Positions 1-7,316 of a stretch of 42,247 nucleotides of DNA are shown here, piece after piece. The stretch is taken from contig JAKQCW010000303.1 in the NCBI GenBank assembly GCA_029558955.1, forward strand, positions 1 to 42,247. The letters are read 5' to 3'. The DNA is from Chloroflexota bacterium (lineage in GTDB: Bacteria > Chloroflexota > Anaerolineae > JAAEKA01). The notes under the pieces were generated by a model that saw nothing but the letters and a program-made list of their open reading frames with translations, was not told where the DNA came from and searched no databases. Every line of letters begins with the position of its first letter. Position 1 is the first letter of the stretch. A program made the position numbers and the translations under genes.

Positions 1-870
1 CAGTTCGAGCACGGCGGGCACATCCTCTGCCCCGATGGGCCGGGCATAGCGGGCGCGCAGTTCCCCGCCCACCCGCGGGTTCTCCAGCGCATAGACCACC
101 GGCAGCGATTTCTTGCGGGTCAGGATATCGCTGGCGGCCGACTTGCCGGTGATGACCTCGTCGCCCCAGATGCCCAAAATGTCGTCCTGCATCTGAAAGG
201 CCAGCCCCAGGCTGCGGCCAAAGTCGGCCAGGTGGCCGCGGCCGGCCTCGTCTGCGCCGCCGAGCAGCGCGCCCAGCTCGAGGCTGGCGCCGAGCAGGGC
301 CGCGGTCTTGCCGCCGATCATGGTCAGATACTCGTCCACCGTCACATCCAGCCGGCTCTCGAAGGACATGTCCAGATATTGCCCCTCCGTCAGCCGCAGG
401 CAGGCGTGGTCGAAGATCCTGCTGGCCTCCAAGGCCGTGGCCGGCGCTACCGAACAGGCGCTGAGCCTATGCAGCGCCAGTCGGGCCAGGGTGAACATGG
501 CGTCGCCGGCGTTGATGGCCTGCGGCGCCCCCCACAGCGCCCAGACCGTGGGGCGGTGGCGCCGCGTCGGGCTGTCATCCTCCACGTCGTCGTGAATCAG
601 CGAGAAATTGTGCAGCAGCTCGACCGCGGCCGCGGCCGGCAGGGCATGATCGCCCGCGCCGCCGACCGCCTCACAGGCCAGCAGGCAGAGCACAGGCCGG
701 ATGCGCTTGCCGCCGTTGACGGCGGCCGGCTGCATCTGGGCGTCTACCCAGCCCATGTGGTAGCGCAACATGCCGTAGTGGCCGGCATAGACGCCGGGGG
801 CATCGCCGATCACGCGGCGCATTTCGGCTTCGATCAAGGGAAGGTAGCGGGCGAAGTGGTCTTGGATCAT
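1..870 (-). CDS. Polyprenyl (geranylgeranyl/farnesyl-type) diphosphate synthase, 3' end cut by window
   Basis: Condenses IPP with allylic diphosphates to make the C15-C20+ isoprenoid precursors of quinones, carotenoids or hopanoids, in the cytosol. Reading the minus strand from ATG at 870 gives 290 codons without a stop. Family motifs follow in order: GGKRIRP near residue 53, the first Asp-rich motif DDVED (in IHDDVEDD) near 93, a GKT segment near 187, and the second Asp-rich motif QDDILG near 231. Together these identify the all-alpha trans-prenyltransferase fold; product chain length cannot be set from what is visible. The C-terminus lies beyond base 1. The gene is downstream of fni on the same strand, which makes its substrate isomer, but a 349-bp heptamer array plus a short opposed array separates them. 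There is no clear Shine-Dalgarno before the ATG. Confidence 0.93.
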   Translation of the reverse strand, partial: MIQDHFARYLPLIEAEMRRVIGDAPGVYAGHYGMLRYHMGWVDAQMQPAAVNGGKRIRPVLCLLACEAVGGAGDHALPAAAAVELLHNFSLIHDDVEDDSPTRRHRPTVWALWGAPQAINAGDAMFTLARLALHRLSACSVAPATALEASRIFDHACLRLTEGQYLDMSFESRLDVTVDEYLTMIGGKTAALLGASLELGALLGGADEAGRGHLADFGRSLGLAFQMQDDILGIWGDEVITGKSAASDILTRKKSLPVVYALENPRVGGELRARYARPIGAEDVPAVLEL

Positions 871-884
871 GGGGTATGTGGGAG

Positions 885-912
885 TAATGCGTGATGCGTG
901 ATGCGTAACCCG
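885..912 (+). repeat. Short heptamer array, 4 units, TRANNCG in + orientation
   Basis: Exactly four contiguous heptamers: TAATGCG, TGATGCG, TGATGCG, TAACCCG. They lie 15 bp upstream of the polyprenyl synthase start and point away from it, facing the much longer, oppositely oriented array at 1001-1349. The fni/polyprenyl synthase gap is therefore bounded by inward-pointing arrays. Confidence 0.9.
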
Positions 913-1000
913 GAATCGCGGGCGAGGTCTTTTTTTAACGGGGGTGTGTGACGTGTCAGGTGGGACGTGTCAGATGTTTTGGGTCAGATGTTTTCTGTCA
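913..1000. other. Spacer between two opposed heptamer arrays
   Basis: This stretch holds degenerate relatives of the heptamer (for example GTGACGTGTCA and GGGTCAGATG) and no credible gene. The ORFs crossing it are low-complexity products of the adjoining repeat, with seven-residue periodicity. Confidence 0.6.
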
Positions 1001-1349
1001 CGGGTTGCGGACTGCGGGTCACGGGTCACGAATTCCGGGTCACGGGTTGCGGACTGCGGGTCACGGGTCACGAATTCCGGGTCACGGGTTACGGACTGCG
1101 GGTCACAGGTCACGAATTCCGGTTACGGGTTACGGGTTACGGGCTACGGGCTACCGGGCACGGATTTCGAGTTACGAGTTACTGGTTACGGGTCACAGGT
1201 CACGGGTTACGAATTCCGGGTCACGGGTTACGGACTGCGGGTCACAGGTCACGGGTTCCGGGTTCCGGGTTACGGGTTACGAGTTGCGGGCTACCGGGCG
1301 CGGATTCCGAGTTACGAGTTACGAGTTACGGGTTACGAGTTACGTCTCA
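1001..1349 (-). repeat. Long heptamer array (about 50 units) ending at the fni stop codon
   Basis: On the + strand it reads as back-to-back 7-mers such as CGGGTCA, CGGGTTA, CGGACTG and CGAATTC; on the - strand this is the TRACCCG/TAACTCG series, sense to fni. The first part has a higher-order unit of six heptamers (42 bp) at 1001-1042, repeated at 1043-1084 and again, with small changes, from 1085. Each higher-order unit carries one GAATTC. One lost base near 1120 shifts the phase, after which the period of 7 continues to the fni stop (TGA, minus strand, 1349-1347). It contains no unique spacers and so is not CRISPR. Confidence 0.95.
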
Positions 1350-2375
1350 CGGGTTTGCCAGCACCAGCCGACCCGGCTCGCGCAGGGCGGCTATGTCGCC
1401 GGCGCCGGCGCAGAACATGGCGATGCGCAGCTCGTCGGCCAGCGCGTCGATGGTATCCACCACCGCTTCGACCGATTGCACCGCGGCCTTGAGGAAGGGG
1501 GAGGCCAGGCCGGCCGCACTGGCGCCCAAGGCCAGGCACTTGGCCACGTCGATGCCGTCGCGAATGCCGCCGCTGGCGATGCGCGGCAGGTGGGGAAGGG
1601 CCGCTCCCACCGTGGTCAAACTCTCGGCCGTGGGAATGCCCCAGTCGGCAAAGGTGCGGGCCAGCCGGCGCAGCCGTTCGGTCGGCGCCCGGTGATATTC
1701 CACCTCGCTCCAACTGGTGCCGCCCGCGCCGGCCACGTCGATGGCGGCCACGCCGGCCGCGGCCAGATCGCGGGCCAGGCTGGCGCTGATGCCCCAGCCC
1801 ACCTCCTTGACCACCACCGGTGCGCCCAGCCCGCGGCAGACTTCCTCGATCTTGGCCAGCAAGCCCGCCCAGTGCCAGTCGCCGTCGGCCTGCAACACCT
1901 CTTGCAGCGGGTTCAGGTGCAGAATCAACGCATCAGCCTCGATCATCTCCACGGCGCGGCGGCAGTGGTCGACGCCGTAGCCTTTGTTGAGCTGCACCGC
2001 GCCCAGGTTGGCCAGCAACAGGATGTCAGGGGCCTCGCGGCGCACCCGAAACGACTCCGCGGTGGCGGCCAGCTCCAGCCCGGTGCGCTGCGAGCCCAGG
2101 CCCATGGCGATGCCGCGGGCCTGAGCGCCGGCCGCCAGGCGGCGGTTGATCAGTTCAGCCTGTTCGGTGCCGCCGGTCATGGAGGAGATCAGCAGCGGAA
2201 CGCCCAGCACCTTGCCCAGCAGCGGACTGCGCAGATCGACAGCCGCCAGATCCAACTCCGGCAGCCCTTGATGGACGAAGCGATAGCGTTCCAGGCCGGT
2301 GGTCAGCCGGGGAAAAGTGACCGCTTCTTCCAGGTTGATGCGAATGTGGTCGGCCTTGCGCGCCTGATGATCCAA
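1347..2375 (-). CDS. fni: Type 2 isopentenyl-diphosphate delta-isomerase (FMN-dependent)
   Basis: Interconverts IPP and DMAPP using reduced FMN and Mg2+; cytosolic TIM-barrel enzyme of about 340 residues, and this one has 342. Visible family marks are RKADHIRI at the N-terminus (residues about 6-13), SSMTGG near 64-69, the MGLGSQR flavin/substrate segment near 91, LHLNPLQE near 152-159, [11 protein letters not shown] near 188 and ASGGIRDG near 270. The start is TTG at 2375, chosen because translation reaches the conserved N-terminus directly and GGGAG lies 8 nt upstream; no ATG fits. It supplies DMAPP to the polyprenyl synthase downstream on the same strand. A promoter at 2472-2444 is divergent from acpP. 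The stop TGA is the first unit of the heptamer array. Confidence 0.95.
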   Translation of the reverse strand: MDHQARKADHIRINLEEAVTFPRLTTGLERYRFVHQGLPELDLAAVDLRSPLLGKVLGVPLLISSMTGGTEQAELINRRLAAGAQARGIAMGLGSQRTGLELAATAESFRVRREAPDILLLANLGAVQLNKGYGVDHCRRAVEMIEADALILHLNPLQEVLQADGDWHWAGLLAKIEEVCRGLGAPVVVKEVGWGISASLARDLAAAGVAAIDVAGAGGTSWSEVEYHRAPTERLRRLARTFADWGIPTAESLTTVGAALPHLPRIASGGIRDGIDVAKCLALGASAAGLASPFLKAAVQSVEAVVDTIDALADELRIAMFCAGAGDIAALREPGRLVLANP

Positions 2376-2443
2376 CAGCGATACTCCCGTAACTTGGTTG
2401 CGCCGGGGGTGTTACTACGACTGCCGCAGCACCGGCGTCGGGA

Positions 2444-2472
2444 ATCTTACCCGCGGGCGCGCGGCTTGTCAA
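2444..2472 (-). promoter_or_regulatory. Predicted sigma70-type promoter of fni
   Basis: On the minus strand TTGACA (2472-2467) is followed after 17 bp by TAAGAT (2449-2444). The -35 is perfect and the -10 matches 4 of 6. Its -35 is only 28 bp from the -35 of the divergent acpP promoter, so a regulator bound between could affect both. Confidence 0.65.
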
Positions 2473-2500
2473 AACCTGGCGGTGCTGTGCGCCGGGGAAA

Positions 2501-2529
2501 TTGACAGCTTCTGGCAGGACTGCTAGAAT
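2501..2529 (+). promoter_or_regulatory. Predicted sigma70-type promoter of acpP
   Basis: TTGACA (2501-2506), a 17-bp spacer, then TAGAAT (2524-2529). The expected +1 is near 2536, giving a leader of about 40 nt that contains the AAGGAAG ribosome site at 2561-2567. Confidence 0.8.
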
Positions 2530-2576
2530 AGCAGCACCCAACCAACACACAAAGGATTATAAGGAAGGCTAACCCC

Positions 2577-2828
2577 ATGGCAAACCAAGAGGCAATTTTC
2601 GAGGCAGTGCGCGCCATCATCGTCGATCAACTGGGCGTCGATGAGGACTCCGTGACGATGGAAGCCAGCTTCCGCGACGATCTCGACGCCGACTCTCTGG
2701 ACCTGGTCGAGTTGATCATGGCCTTTGAGGAGCAGTTCGGCGGCGAAATCTCCGACGAAGAGGCGCAGAAGATCACCACCGTCGGCGAGGCGGTGGCGTT
2801 CCTGGCGGCGCACGGCGCGACGGCCTAA
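2577..2828 (+). CDS. acpP: Acyl carrier protein
   Basis: Carries growing acyl chains on 4'-phosphopantetheine during fatty acid synthesis in the cytosol. The 83-residue product is acidic and has the usual four-helix ACP pattern, with the attachment serine in the DSL motif (DADSLD, Ser about 38-39) followed by [19 protein letters not shown], the standard recognition helix. The start ATG at 2577 has AAGGAAG with 9-nt spacing. It is a single-gene unit with its own strong promoter and a strong hairpin behind it, rather than lying in a fab cluster. No phosphopantetheinyl transferase or fab gene is visible nearby. Confidence 0.95.
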   Translation: MANQEAIFEAVRAIIVDQLGVDEDSVTMEASFRDDLDADSLDLVELIMAFEEQFGGEISDEEAQKITTVGEAVAFLAAHGATA

Positions 2829-2858
2829 GGCCGGCGTCGGCATTCGGCAGGTTCACGA

Positions 2859-2888
2859 GCGGGCGCCGTCATGACGGCGCCCGCTTTC
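2859..2888 (+). terminator. Rho-independent terminator after acpP
   Basis: A perfect 12-bp palindromic stem, GCGGGCGCCGTC with its complement (2859-2870/2873-2884), followed by TTTCGCTGTTT. The T-run is short for a classical terminator, but the stem is long and GC-rich and lies directly behind the acpP stop. Confidence 0.65.
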
Positions 2889-2901
2889 GCTGTTTGAGTG
2901 C

Positions 2902-3507
2902 GTGGTGTACAGCGTGGAAACCATCAGTGTGATCGTGCTGGCCGGCGGCGCCAGCCGGCGCATGGGCGCCAACAAGGCGCTGCTGCCGGTCTCTGACCAA
3001 GAGACGCTGGTGAGCCGGGTGGTGGCCAACCTGGCGGTGCTCTCCGACGACATCGTGCTGGTGAGCAACACGCCGGAGCTGTACGCGGACCTGCCGGTGC
3101 GTCACACCGCCGATCAGTTTGTCGGCGCCGGGCCGCTGGCCGGGCTGCACGCCGGCCTGCAGGCGGTGCAAAGGCGCTGGGCCTTCATCGCCGCCTGCGA
3201 CATGCCGCTGATCGATCACCGGCTGGTGCGCTACATGGTGCTGTTGACCGAGGGCTACGACGCGGTGGCGCCGCGCATCGACCAGGCTATCGAGCCGCTG
3301 CACGCGCTGTACAGCCAGGACTGCCTGCCGGCCATCGAGGCGCGGCTGAAGGATGGCCAGCGCCGCATGATCTCCTTCTACCCCGACGTGCGCGTGCGCT
3401 ACATGGAAAGCCGCGAGGTCGCTATCTTCGACCGCGAGGGGCGCAGCTTCGCCAACGCCAACACGCCGGAGGATTGGGAGCGGCTGAAAACGCTGATTGG
3501 TGCGTAA
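2902..3507 (+). CDS. mobA: Molybdenum cofactor guanylyltransferase (MobA)
   Basis: Transfers GMP from GTP to molybdopterin-Mo to make the MGD form of the cofactor used by DMSO-reductase-family enzymes; cytosolic. The 201-residue product begins with the nucleotidyltransferase signature LAGGASRRMGANK (residues about 13-25), has the metal-binding ACDMPLI near 97, and ends with the NANTPEDWERL tail typical of MobA. A GTG start at 2902 is the best fit; alternative in-frame GTGs lie close by and the site has no strong Shine-Dalgarno. No other moa/moe genes are in the window. Its stop TAA (3505-3507) is the first unit of a heptamer array. MobA is preferred over the related CTP-type MocA on the C-terminal motif, but MocA is not fully excluded. 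Confidence 0.85.
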   Translation: MVYSVETISVIVLAGGASRRMGANKALLPVSDQETLVSRVVANLAVLSDDIVLVSNTPELYADLPVRHTADQFVGAGPLAGLHAGLQAVQRRWAFIAACDMPLIDHRLVRYMVLLTEGYDAVAPRIDQAIEPLHALYSQDCLPAIEARLKDGQRRMISFYPDVRVRYMESREVAIFDREGRSFANANTPEDWERLKTLIGA

Positions 3508-3640
3508 CGAGTAACGAGTAACCCGTAACCCGGAGGGCGCGTGCGCAATTCCGGTCACGTAACTCGTAACGAGTAACCCGTAACCCGGAGGGGGCGTGCG
3601 CAATTCCGGTCACTTGTTACGCATTACGCATTACGGATCC
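3505..3640. repeat. Heptamer element between mobA and the ATL gene, inverted ends
   Basis: Starts with TAACGAG, TAACGAG, TAACCCG, TAACCCG from the mobA stop codon. A block containing CGGAGGG and GTGCGCAATTCCGGTCAC then occurs twice, about 55 bp apart, with more TAACNNG units between. It ends with two CGCATTA units (3620-3633), which are TAATGCG on the minus strand. The left end thus points right and the right end points left. Confidence 0.9.
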
Positions 3641-3643
3641 CCC

Positions 3644-3997
3644 ATGCCCTCCTTCTTCGACCAGGTCTACGCCGTGGTGCGCCAGATTCCGCCGGGCAAA
3701 GTGGCCAGCTATGGCCAGGTGGCCGCGCTGTTGGGCCATCCGCGGGCCGCGCGCACGGTGGGCTGGGCGCTGGCCGCGCTGCGCGGGGAGAACGACTCGG
3801 ACGTGCCCTGGCAGCGGGTGATCAACTCCCAGGGCCGTGTCAGCATCCGCAACATGGAACACGCCCCGGAAGAACAGCAGATGCTGCTGGAAGCTGAGGG
3901 GGTGGAATTCAACCTCAACGGCTATACCGACTGGCAACGCTTCGGCTGGGCGGGATTGAGCGCCGTCGAACTGGAGGCACTGCTGGCCGCGCTGTAA
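3644..3997 (+). CDS. Alkyltransferase-like protein (ATL), MGMT fold without the acceptor cysteine
   Basis: Binds O6-alkylguanine in DNA and flags it for nucleotide excision repair, without removing the alkyl group itself. The 117-residue product is just the C-terminal DNA-binding domain of MGMT: IPPGKVASYGQVA near residues 14-26, the ARTVGWAL recognition helix with its arginine near 37, then PWQRVIN near 59. In true MGMT this last motif is PCHRV with the alkyl-accepting Cys; Trp at that place is the hallmark of ATL proteins. The start ATG at 3644 is chosen over upstream in-frame codons because those lie inside the heptamer repeat. Single-domain size and the PWQRV motif make the call firm. Confidence 0.9.
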   Translation: MPSFFDQVYAVVRQIPPGKVASYGQVAALLGHPRAARTVGWALAALRGENDSDVPWQRVINSQGRVSIRNMEHAPEEQQMLLEAEGVEFNLNGYTDWQRFGWAGLSAVELEALLAAL

Positions 3998-4010
3998 CCC
4001 CACGCACCGC

Positions 4011-4078
4011 TTGGGCCGGTCTCCGACCGTGCCCGCACCCATGCGCCGCTCGGGCCGGTCTCCGACCGTGCCCGCACT
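4011..4078. repeat. Two copies of the GGTCGGAGACC hairpin repeat
   Basis: Reads as CCGGTCTCCGACCGTGCCC twice, 39 bp apart, in the gap between the ATL gene and the nitrilase-fold gene. The same core occurs near 7223, 17905, 23564 and 30011. The core CGGTC-GGA-GACCG can form a small hairpin. Confidence 0.85.
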
Positions 4079-4093
4079 TGATTGGAGTCCCCA

Positions 4094-4921
4094 ATGACAC
4101 GAGAAATCACCGTCGCCCTGGTGCAGATGACCCCGACCCTGGGCGATATCGAAGCCAACCTGCGCAAGATGACCGAATTCGTCGAGCGCATCTGCCAGGA
4201 ACAGCCCGTCGACCTGATCGTCTTCCCCGAGCTGGCCACCACCGGCTATGAGTGCGGCCCGCGCTTCACCGAGTTGGCCGAATACGTGCCTGGCCACAGC
4301 GTCAACATGCTGGCCAAGCGCGCCAACGACTACGATGTCCACATCGCCTTCGGCATGGTGCTGAAGGAGCGGGTGGAGAGCATCCTCTACAACGCGGCCG
4401 TGCTCCTCGGACCGGAAGGGGAACTGGTGGGCAGCTACCGCAAGGTGCATCTCAAGGGCGAGGAGAAGCTGGCCTTCCGCAATGGCTACCGCTTCATCGT
4501 TTGGGATGTGGAGTTCCGCAACGGACCCGGCCGCGTCGGTCTGCTGATCGGCTGGGACCTGGCCTTCCCCGAGGCGGTGCGCAGCCTGACGCTGGACGGC
4601 GCGGAGATCGTGGCGGTCTGCGCCAACTGGGAGATCGACGAGGACGCGCACTGGCGGGCCTACAACGTGGCGCGCGCCTGCGAAAATGGCGTGTTCATCG
4701 CGGCCACCAACCGGGCCGGCGAGGAACCCAGCTACAGCTTCGCCGGCGACTCCATGATCGTCGGCCCCAACGCCGAGCTCTACACCAACCTGGAGGAGCC
4801 AGTGGAGGGCTACGCCATCGCCACCATCGACCTGGACGACGTGCGCCGCACCCGCGAGGCCTCGCAGATCCTTCAGTGCCGCCAGCCGATCACGTATCGC
4901 AACGTGGTGAAGAAGTACTGA
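4094..4921 (+). CDS. Nitrilase-superfamily (carbon-nitrogen hydrolase) protein lacking the catalytic cysteine
   Basis: Family members hydrolyse amides or nitriles with a Glu-Lys-Cys triad. This 275-residue protein has the fold marks and two of the three residues: Glu46 in VFPELATTGYE and Lys117 in YRKVHLKGEEK. At the Cys position the usual ICYD/ICWD is IGWD, with Gly153 encoded by GGC at 4550-4552, followed by the conserved FPEAVR. As read, the enzyme should be inactive as an amidase and may be a binding or regulatory paralogue; a TGC-to-GGC sequence error cannot be ruled out. ATG 4094 has TTGGAG 6 nt upstream. It precedes the GH13 gene, separated by an inverted repeat. Confidence 0.85.
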   Translation: MTREITVALVQMTPTLGDIEANLRKMTEFVERICQEQPVDLIVFPELATTGYECGPRFTELAEYVPGHSVNMLAKRANDYDVHIAFGMVLKERVESILYNAAVLLGPEGELVGSYRKVHLKGEEKLAFRNGYRFIVWDVEFRNGPGRVGLLIGWDLAFPEAVRSLTLDGAEIVAVCANWEIDEDAHWRAYNVARACENGVFIAATNRAGEEPSYSFAGDSMIVGPNAELYTNLEEPVEGYAIATIDLDDVRRTREASQILQCRQPITYRNVVKKY

Positions 4922-4930
4922 GGCTGAATC

Positions 4931-5006
4931 TTCGCACGCAAAGACGCAAAGTACGCTAAGGTCAGAGCTTCTTCTTCTTTGCGGGCTTTGCGCCTTTGCG
5001 TGCGAA
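4931..5006. repeat. Inverted repeat with GCAAAG units between two genes
   Basis: The left arm 4931-4950 (TTCGCACGCAAAGACGCAAA) pairs with 4987-5006, 19 of 20 positions complementary, around a loop rich in CTTCTT. The arms carry the repeated unit ACGCAAAG. It may work as a terminator for the nitrilase-fold gene or be a mobile palindromic repeat. There is no downstream T-run on either strand. Confidence 0.75.
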
Positions 5007-5039
5007 CAGCTTTCCGCGCCCCCACAGAAAGTCGACGCC

Positions 5040-6911
5040 ATGCCTCACCTGCCAGCCTGGCTCCAATCCGTCCACCACGACGGGTCTGATGGTTTCGTGT
5101 CCAACCCCTATCCCCGCCTGGGCGAGAGGGTGCGCATCCGCCTGCGCGCCGGCATGGACGCGCCGATCCGCCGCGTCTTCGTGCGCACGGCGCCGGACGG
5201 CGAACAGGCTTTCACCCTCATGACGCCGGAGGAGGCGACGCCGCCATCCCGCTGGTGGCAGGCTGAGCTCCCCATCAATCAGCCGTTGGTCCACTACCGC
5301 TTCACGCTGGAGGCAGAGGATGGCGTCTGGTGGCTGAACGCGGCCGGTCCCAGCTATTTCGATCCCCTGGACTCGGCCGATTTCAAGCTGTTGGCCGACT
5401 ACGATGCGCCAGCCTGGCTGCATGAGACGGTCTTCTATCAGATCTTCCCCGACCGCTTTGCCAACGGCGACCCCGACAACGATCCGCAGCCGCACGAGTA
5501 TGAGTACCGCGGCCATGGCCCACAGACCTTCCCCTGGGGCACGCTGCCGCCGGACGACACCCCCTTTCCGCTGGTCTTTTTTGGCGGCGACCTGCAAGGA
5601 ATCGTTCAACATCTCGATTATGTCGAGCAGCTCGGCGTCAACGCGCTCTATCTCAACCCGATCTTCAGCGCGCCCTCCAACCACAAATACGATGTCATCG
5701 ACTATGAGCATGTGGACCGGCATTTCGGCGGCGATGCGGCGCTGGCCAGCCTGCGGGCAGCGCTGGACCAGCGGCAGATGCGCTATCTGCTGGACATTGT
5801 GCCCAACCACTGCGGCTACTGGCATCCCTGGTTCCAGCAGGCCCGCGCCGACGCGGCCGCGCCTGAGGCGGCTTTTTTCACCTTCAGCCAGCACCCAGAG
5901 CAGTATGCCGCCTGGTTGGGGGTATGGGTGTTGCCCAAGCTGAATTACGGCAGCGCCGAGCTGCGGCGACGCATCTACGGGGGCGAGGACGCGGTCTTCC
6001 GCCGCTGGCTGCAGCCCCCCTTCTCGGCCGACGGCTGGCGGGTGGATGTGGCCAATATGCTGGGCCGGCAGGGCGCCAGCCAACTGGGCGTCGATGTGGC
6101 CAGGGGCATCCGCCAGGCGGTGAAGGAGACCCGACCCGACGCCTATCTGCTGGGCGAGAACTTTTTCGACGCCACCAGCCAGCTCCAGGGGGATCAATTC
6201 GACGGCGTGATGAACTACAGCGGCTTCAGCAAGCCGTTGCGTCATTGGCTGCAAGGCTATCGTCAGGGCGCCTGGGGGATGGACGACAGCATCTCCTCGC
6301 CGCAGCCCTTCCCCACGGCCGCGCTGGCCGCGGGCTGGCAAAGCCGCCTGGCGGCCATCCCCTGGGCCGTGGCCCTGCAACAGTTCAATCTGCTGGCCAG
6401 CCACGACACGCCGCGCATCCAGACGCAGGTGGGCGACAACGAGGCGCTGCACCGGCTGGCCGCCGCCCTGCTGCTCACCTTCCCCGGCGTCCCCAGCCTG
6501 TATTACGGCGACGAGATCGGCCTGAGCGACCTGCCGCAGCTGGGCTCGCGCGGCTGCATGGTCTGGGAGGAGCGGCGCTGGAACCGCGGTCTGCTGGACT
6601 TCTACCGCACGCTGATCCATCTGCGGCGCAGCTCAGAGGCTTTGCAGCGGGGCGGCTTCCAACTGCTGGCCGTGGAGCGGGACAGCATCGCCTATCAGCG
6701 GGCCACAGCCAGCCAGCGCGTGCTGGTCATTGCCCACCGCGGCCAGCAGCCGCGGCCAGCCAGCCCGCTGCCGGTGGCCCACGGCGGCATCCCCGACGGC
6801 GCGCGCTTCACCGAGCTGTGGAGCGGCGCAGAAGCTGCGGTGGTGGGAGGCGCGCTGCCCCTGGCCGAACATCCCCAGGGCGCGACGGTGTGGGTAATGC
6901 GTAATGCGTAA
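5040..6911 (+). CDS. GH13 alpha-glucan hydrolase, cyclomaltodextrinase/maltodextrin-glucosidase type
   Basis: Cleaves alpha-1,4 links in maltodextrins or cyclodextrins. The 623-residue protein has an N-terminal beta-sandwich of about 110 residues (CBM34-like), then the GH13 barrel starting at VFYQIFPDRFANGDP. All four GH13 regions are present: DIVPNH near 250, the nucleophile Asp336 in GWRVDVAN, the acid/base Glu373 in LLGENF, and Asp456 in LLASHDTPR. No signal peptide is visible, so it is probably cytosolic and acts on imported oligosaccharides. A second, similar GH13 lies at 19.3-21.1 kb. The last five residues (VMRNA) are encoded by the heptamer array, whose third unit supplies the stop. 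Confidence 0.92.
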   Translation: MPHLPAWLQSVHHDGSDGFVSNPYPRLGERVRIRLRAGMDAPIRRVFVRTAPDGEQAFTLMTPEEATPPSRWWQAELPINQPLVHYRFTLEAEDGVWWLNAAGPSYFDPLDSADFKLLADYDAPAWLHETVFYQIFPDRFANGDPDNDPQPHEYEYRGHGPQTFPWGTLPPDDTPFPLVFFGGDLQGIVQHLDYVEQLGVNALYLNPIFSAPSNHKYDVIDYEHVDRHFGGDAALASLRAALDQRQMRYLLDIVPNHCGYWHPWFQQARADAAAPEAAFFTFSQHPEQYAAWLGVWVLPKLNYGSAELRRRIYGGEDAVFRRWLQPPFSADGWRVDVANMLGRQGASQLGVDVARGIRQAVKETRPDAYLLGENFFDATSQLQGDQFDGVMNYSGFSKPLRHWLQGYRQGAWGMDDSISSPQPFPTAALAAGWQSRLAAIPWAVALQQFNLLASHDTPRIQTQVGDNEALHRLAAALLLTFPGVPSLYYGDEIGLSDLPQLGSRGCMVWEERRWNRGLLDFYRTLIHLRRSSEALQRGGFQLLAVERDSIAYQRATASQRVLVIAHRGQQPRPASPLPVAHGGIPDGARFTELWSGAEAAVVGGALPLAEHPQGATVWVMRNA

Positions 6912-7061
6912 CTCGTAACCGGAATGGTGAGAGTTGTGTCTGGGTTGCGGGTTGGAGTAATGCGTAATGCGTAATGCGTAACTCGTAACCGGAATGGTGA
7001 GAGTTGTGTCTGGGTTGCGGGTTGGACGTTATGCGTAATGCGTAACTCGTAACCCGGAGGC
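6895..7061 (+). repeat. Heptamer array downstream of the GH13 gene, with a 70-bp-spaced direct repeat
   Basis: TAATGCG (6895), TAATGCG (6902) and TAACTCG (6909) overlap the end of the GH13 gene; the in-frame stop is the TAA of the third unit. A block containing GGAATGGTGAGAG and GGGTTGCGGGTTGGA follows and is repeated together with the heptamers, spaced 70 bp (ten heptamers). A third heptamer run ends near 7058. Confidence 0.9.
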
Positions 7062-7176
7062 CGCGGGAGGGGTCTTTGAGTGGCGGTGATGGTGGTCTGT
7101 GAGTTAGCCGCCGCGCCGGGCGGCGTTCTGGCCCAAGCACACAGAAACACGCCAGCAAGCCACCTCGCACCCATCC
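7062..7176. other. Gap between opposed heptamer arrays; first copy of a 55-bp direct repeat
   Basis: No gene is visible. From 7131 to about 7185 runs a block (CCCAAGCACACAG through CACCCATCCGGG) that recurs at 7237-7291, both copies leading into minus-oriented heptamers. The second copy begins in a diverged GGTC...GACC hairpin unit (GGTCAAAGACCGGCCC). Confidence 0.7.
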
Positions 7177-7316
7177 GGGTTACGAGTTACGAGTTACGTG
7201 TTACGTGTTACTGCCGGCAGGCGCGGTCAAAGACCGGCCCAAGCACACAGAAACACGCCAGCAAGCCACCTCGCACCCATCCGGGTTACGCATTACGCAT
7301 TACGCATTACGAGTCA
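7177..7316 (-). repeat. Heptamer arrays downstream of the AspT-type transporter gene
   Basis: Two runs, 7177-7211 and 7283-7316, read TTACGAG/TTACGTG/TTACGCA on the + strand, which is TAACTCG, TAACACG and TAATGCG on the minus strand, sense to the transporter gene. The gene's stop TGA (7316-7314) is the first unit, TGACTCG. They face the array that follows the convergent GH13 gene. Confidence 0.9.

Noticed and set aside
1001..1349. CRISPR array
   Set aside because: Direct repeats are contiguous 7-mers without unique spacers, and no cas genes are present.
944..2504. Three long + strand ORFs with a seven-residue repeat (RVTGYGL...)
   Set aside because: They are translations of the heptamer array (three heptamers = 7 codons) running antisense into fni; no start signals and no folded-protein character.
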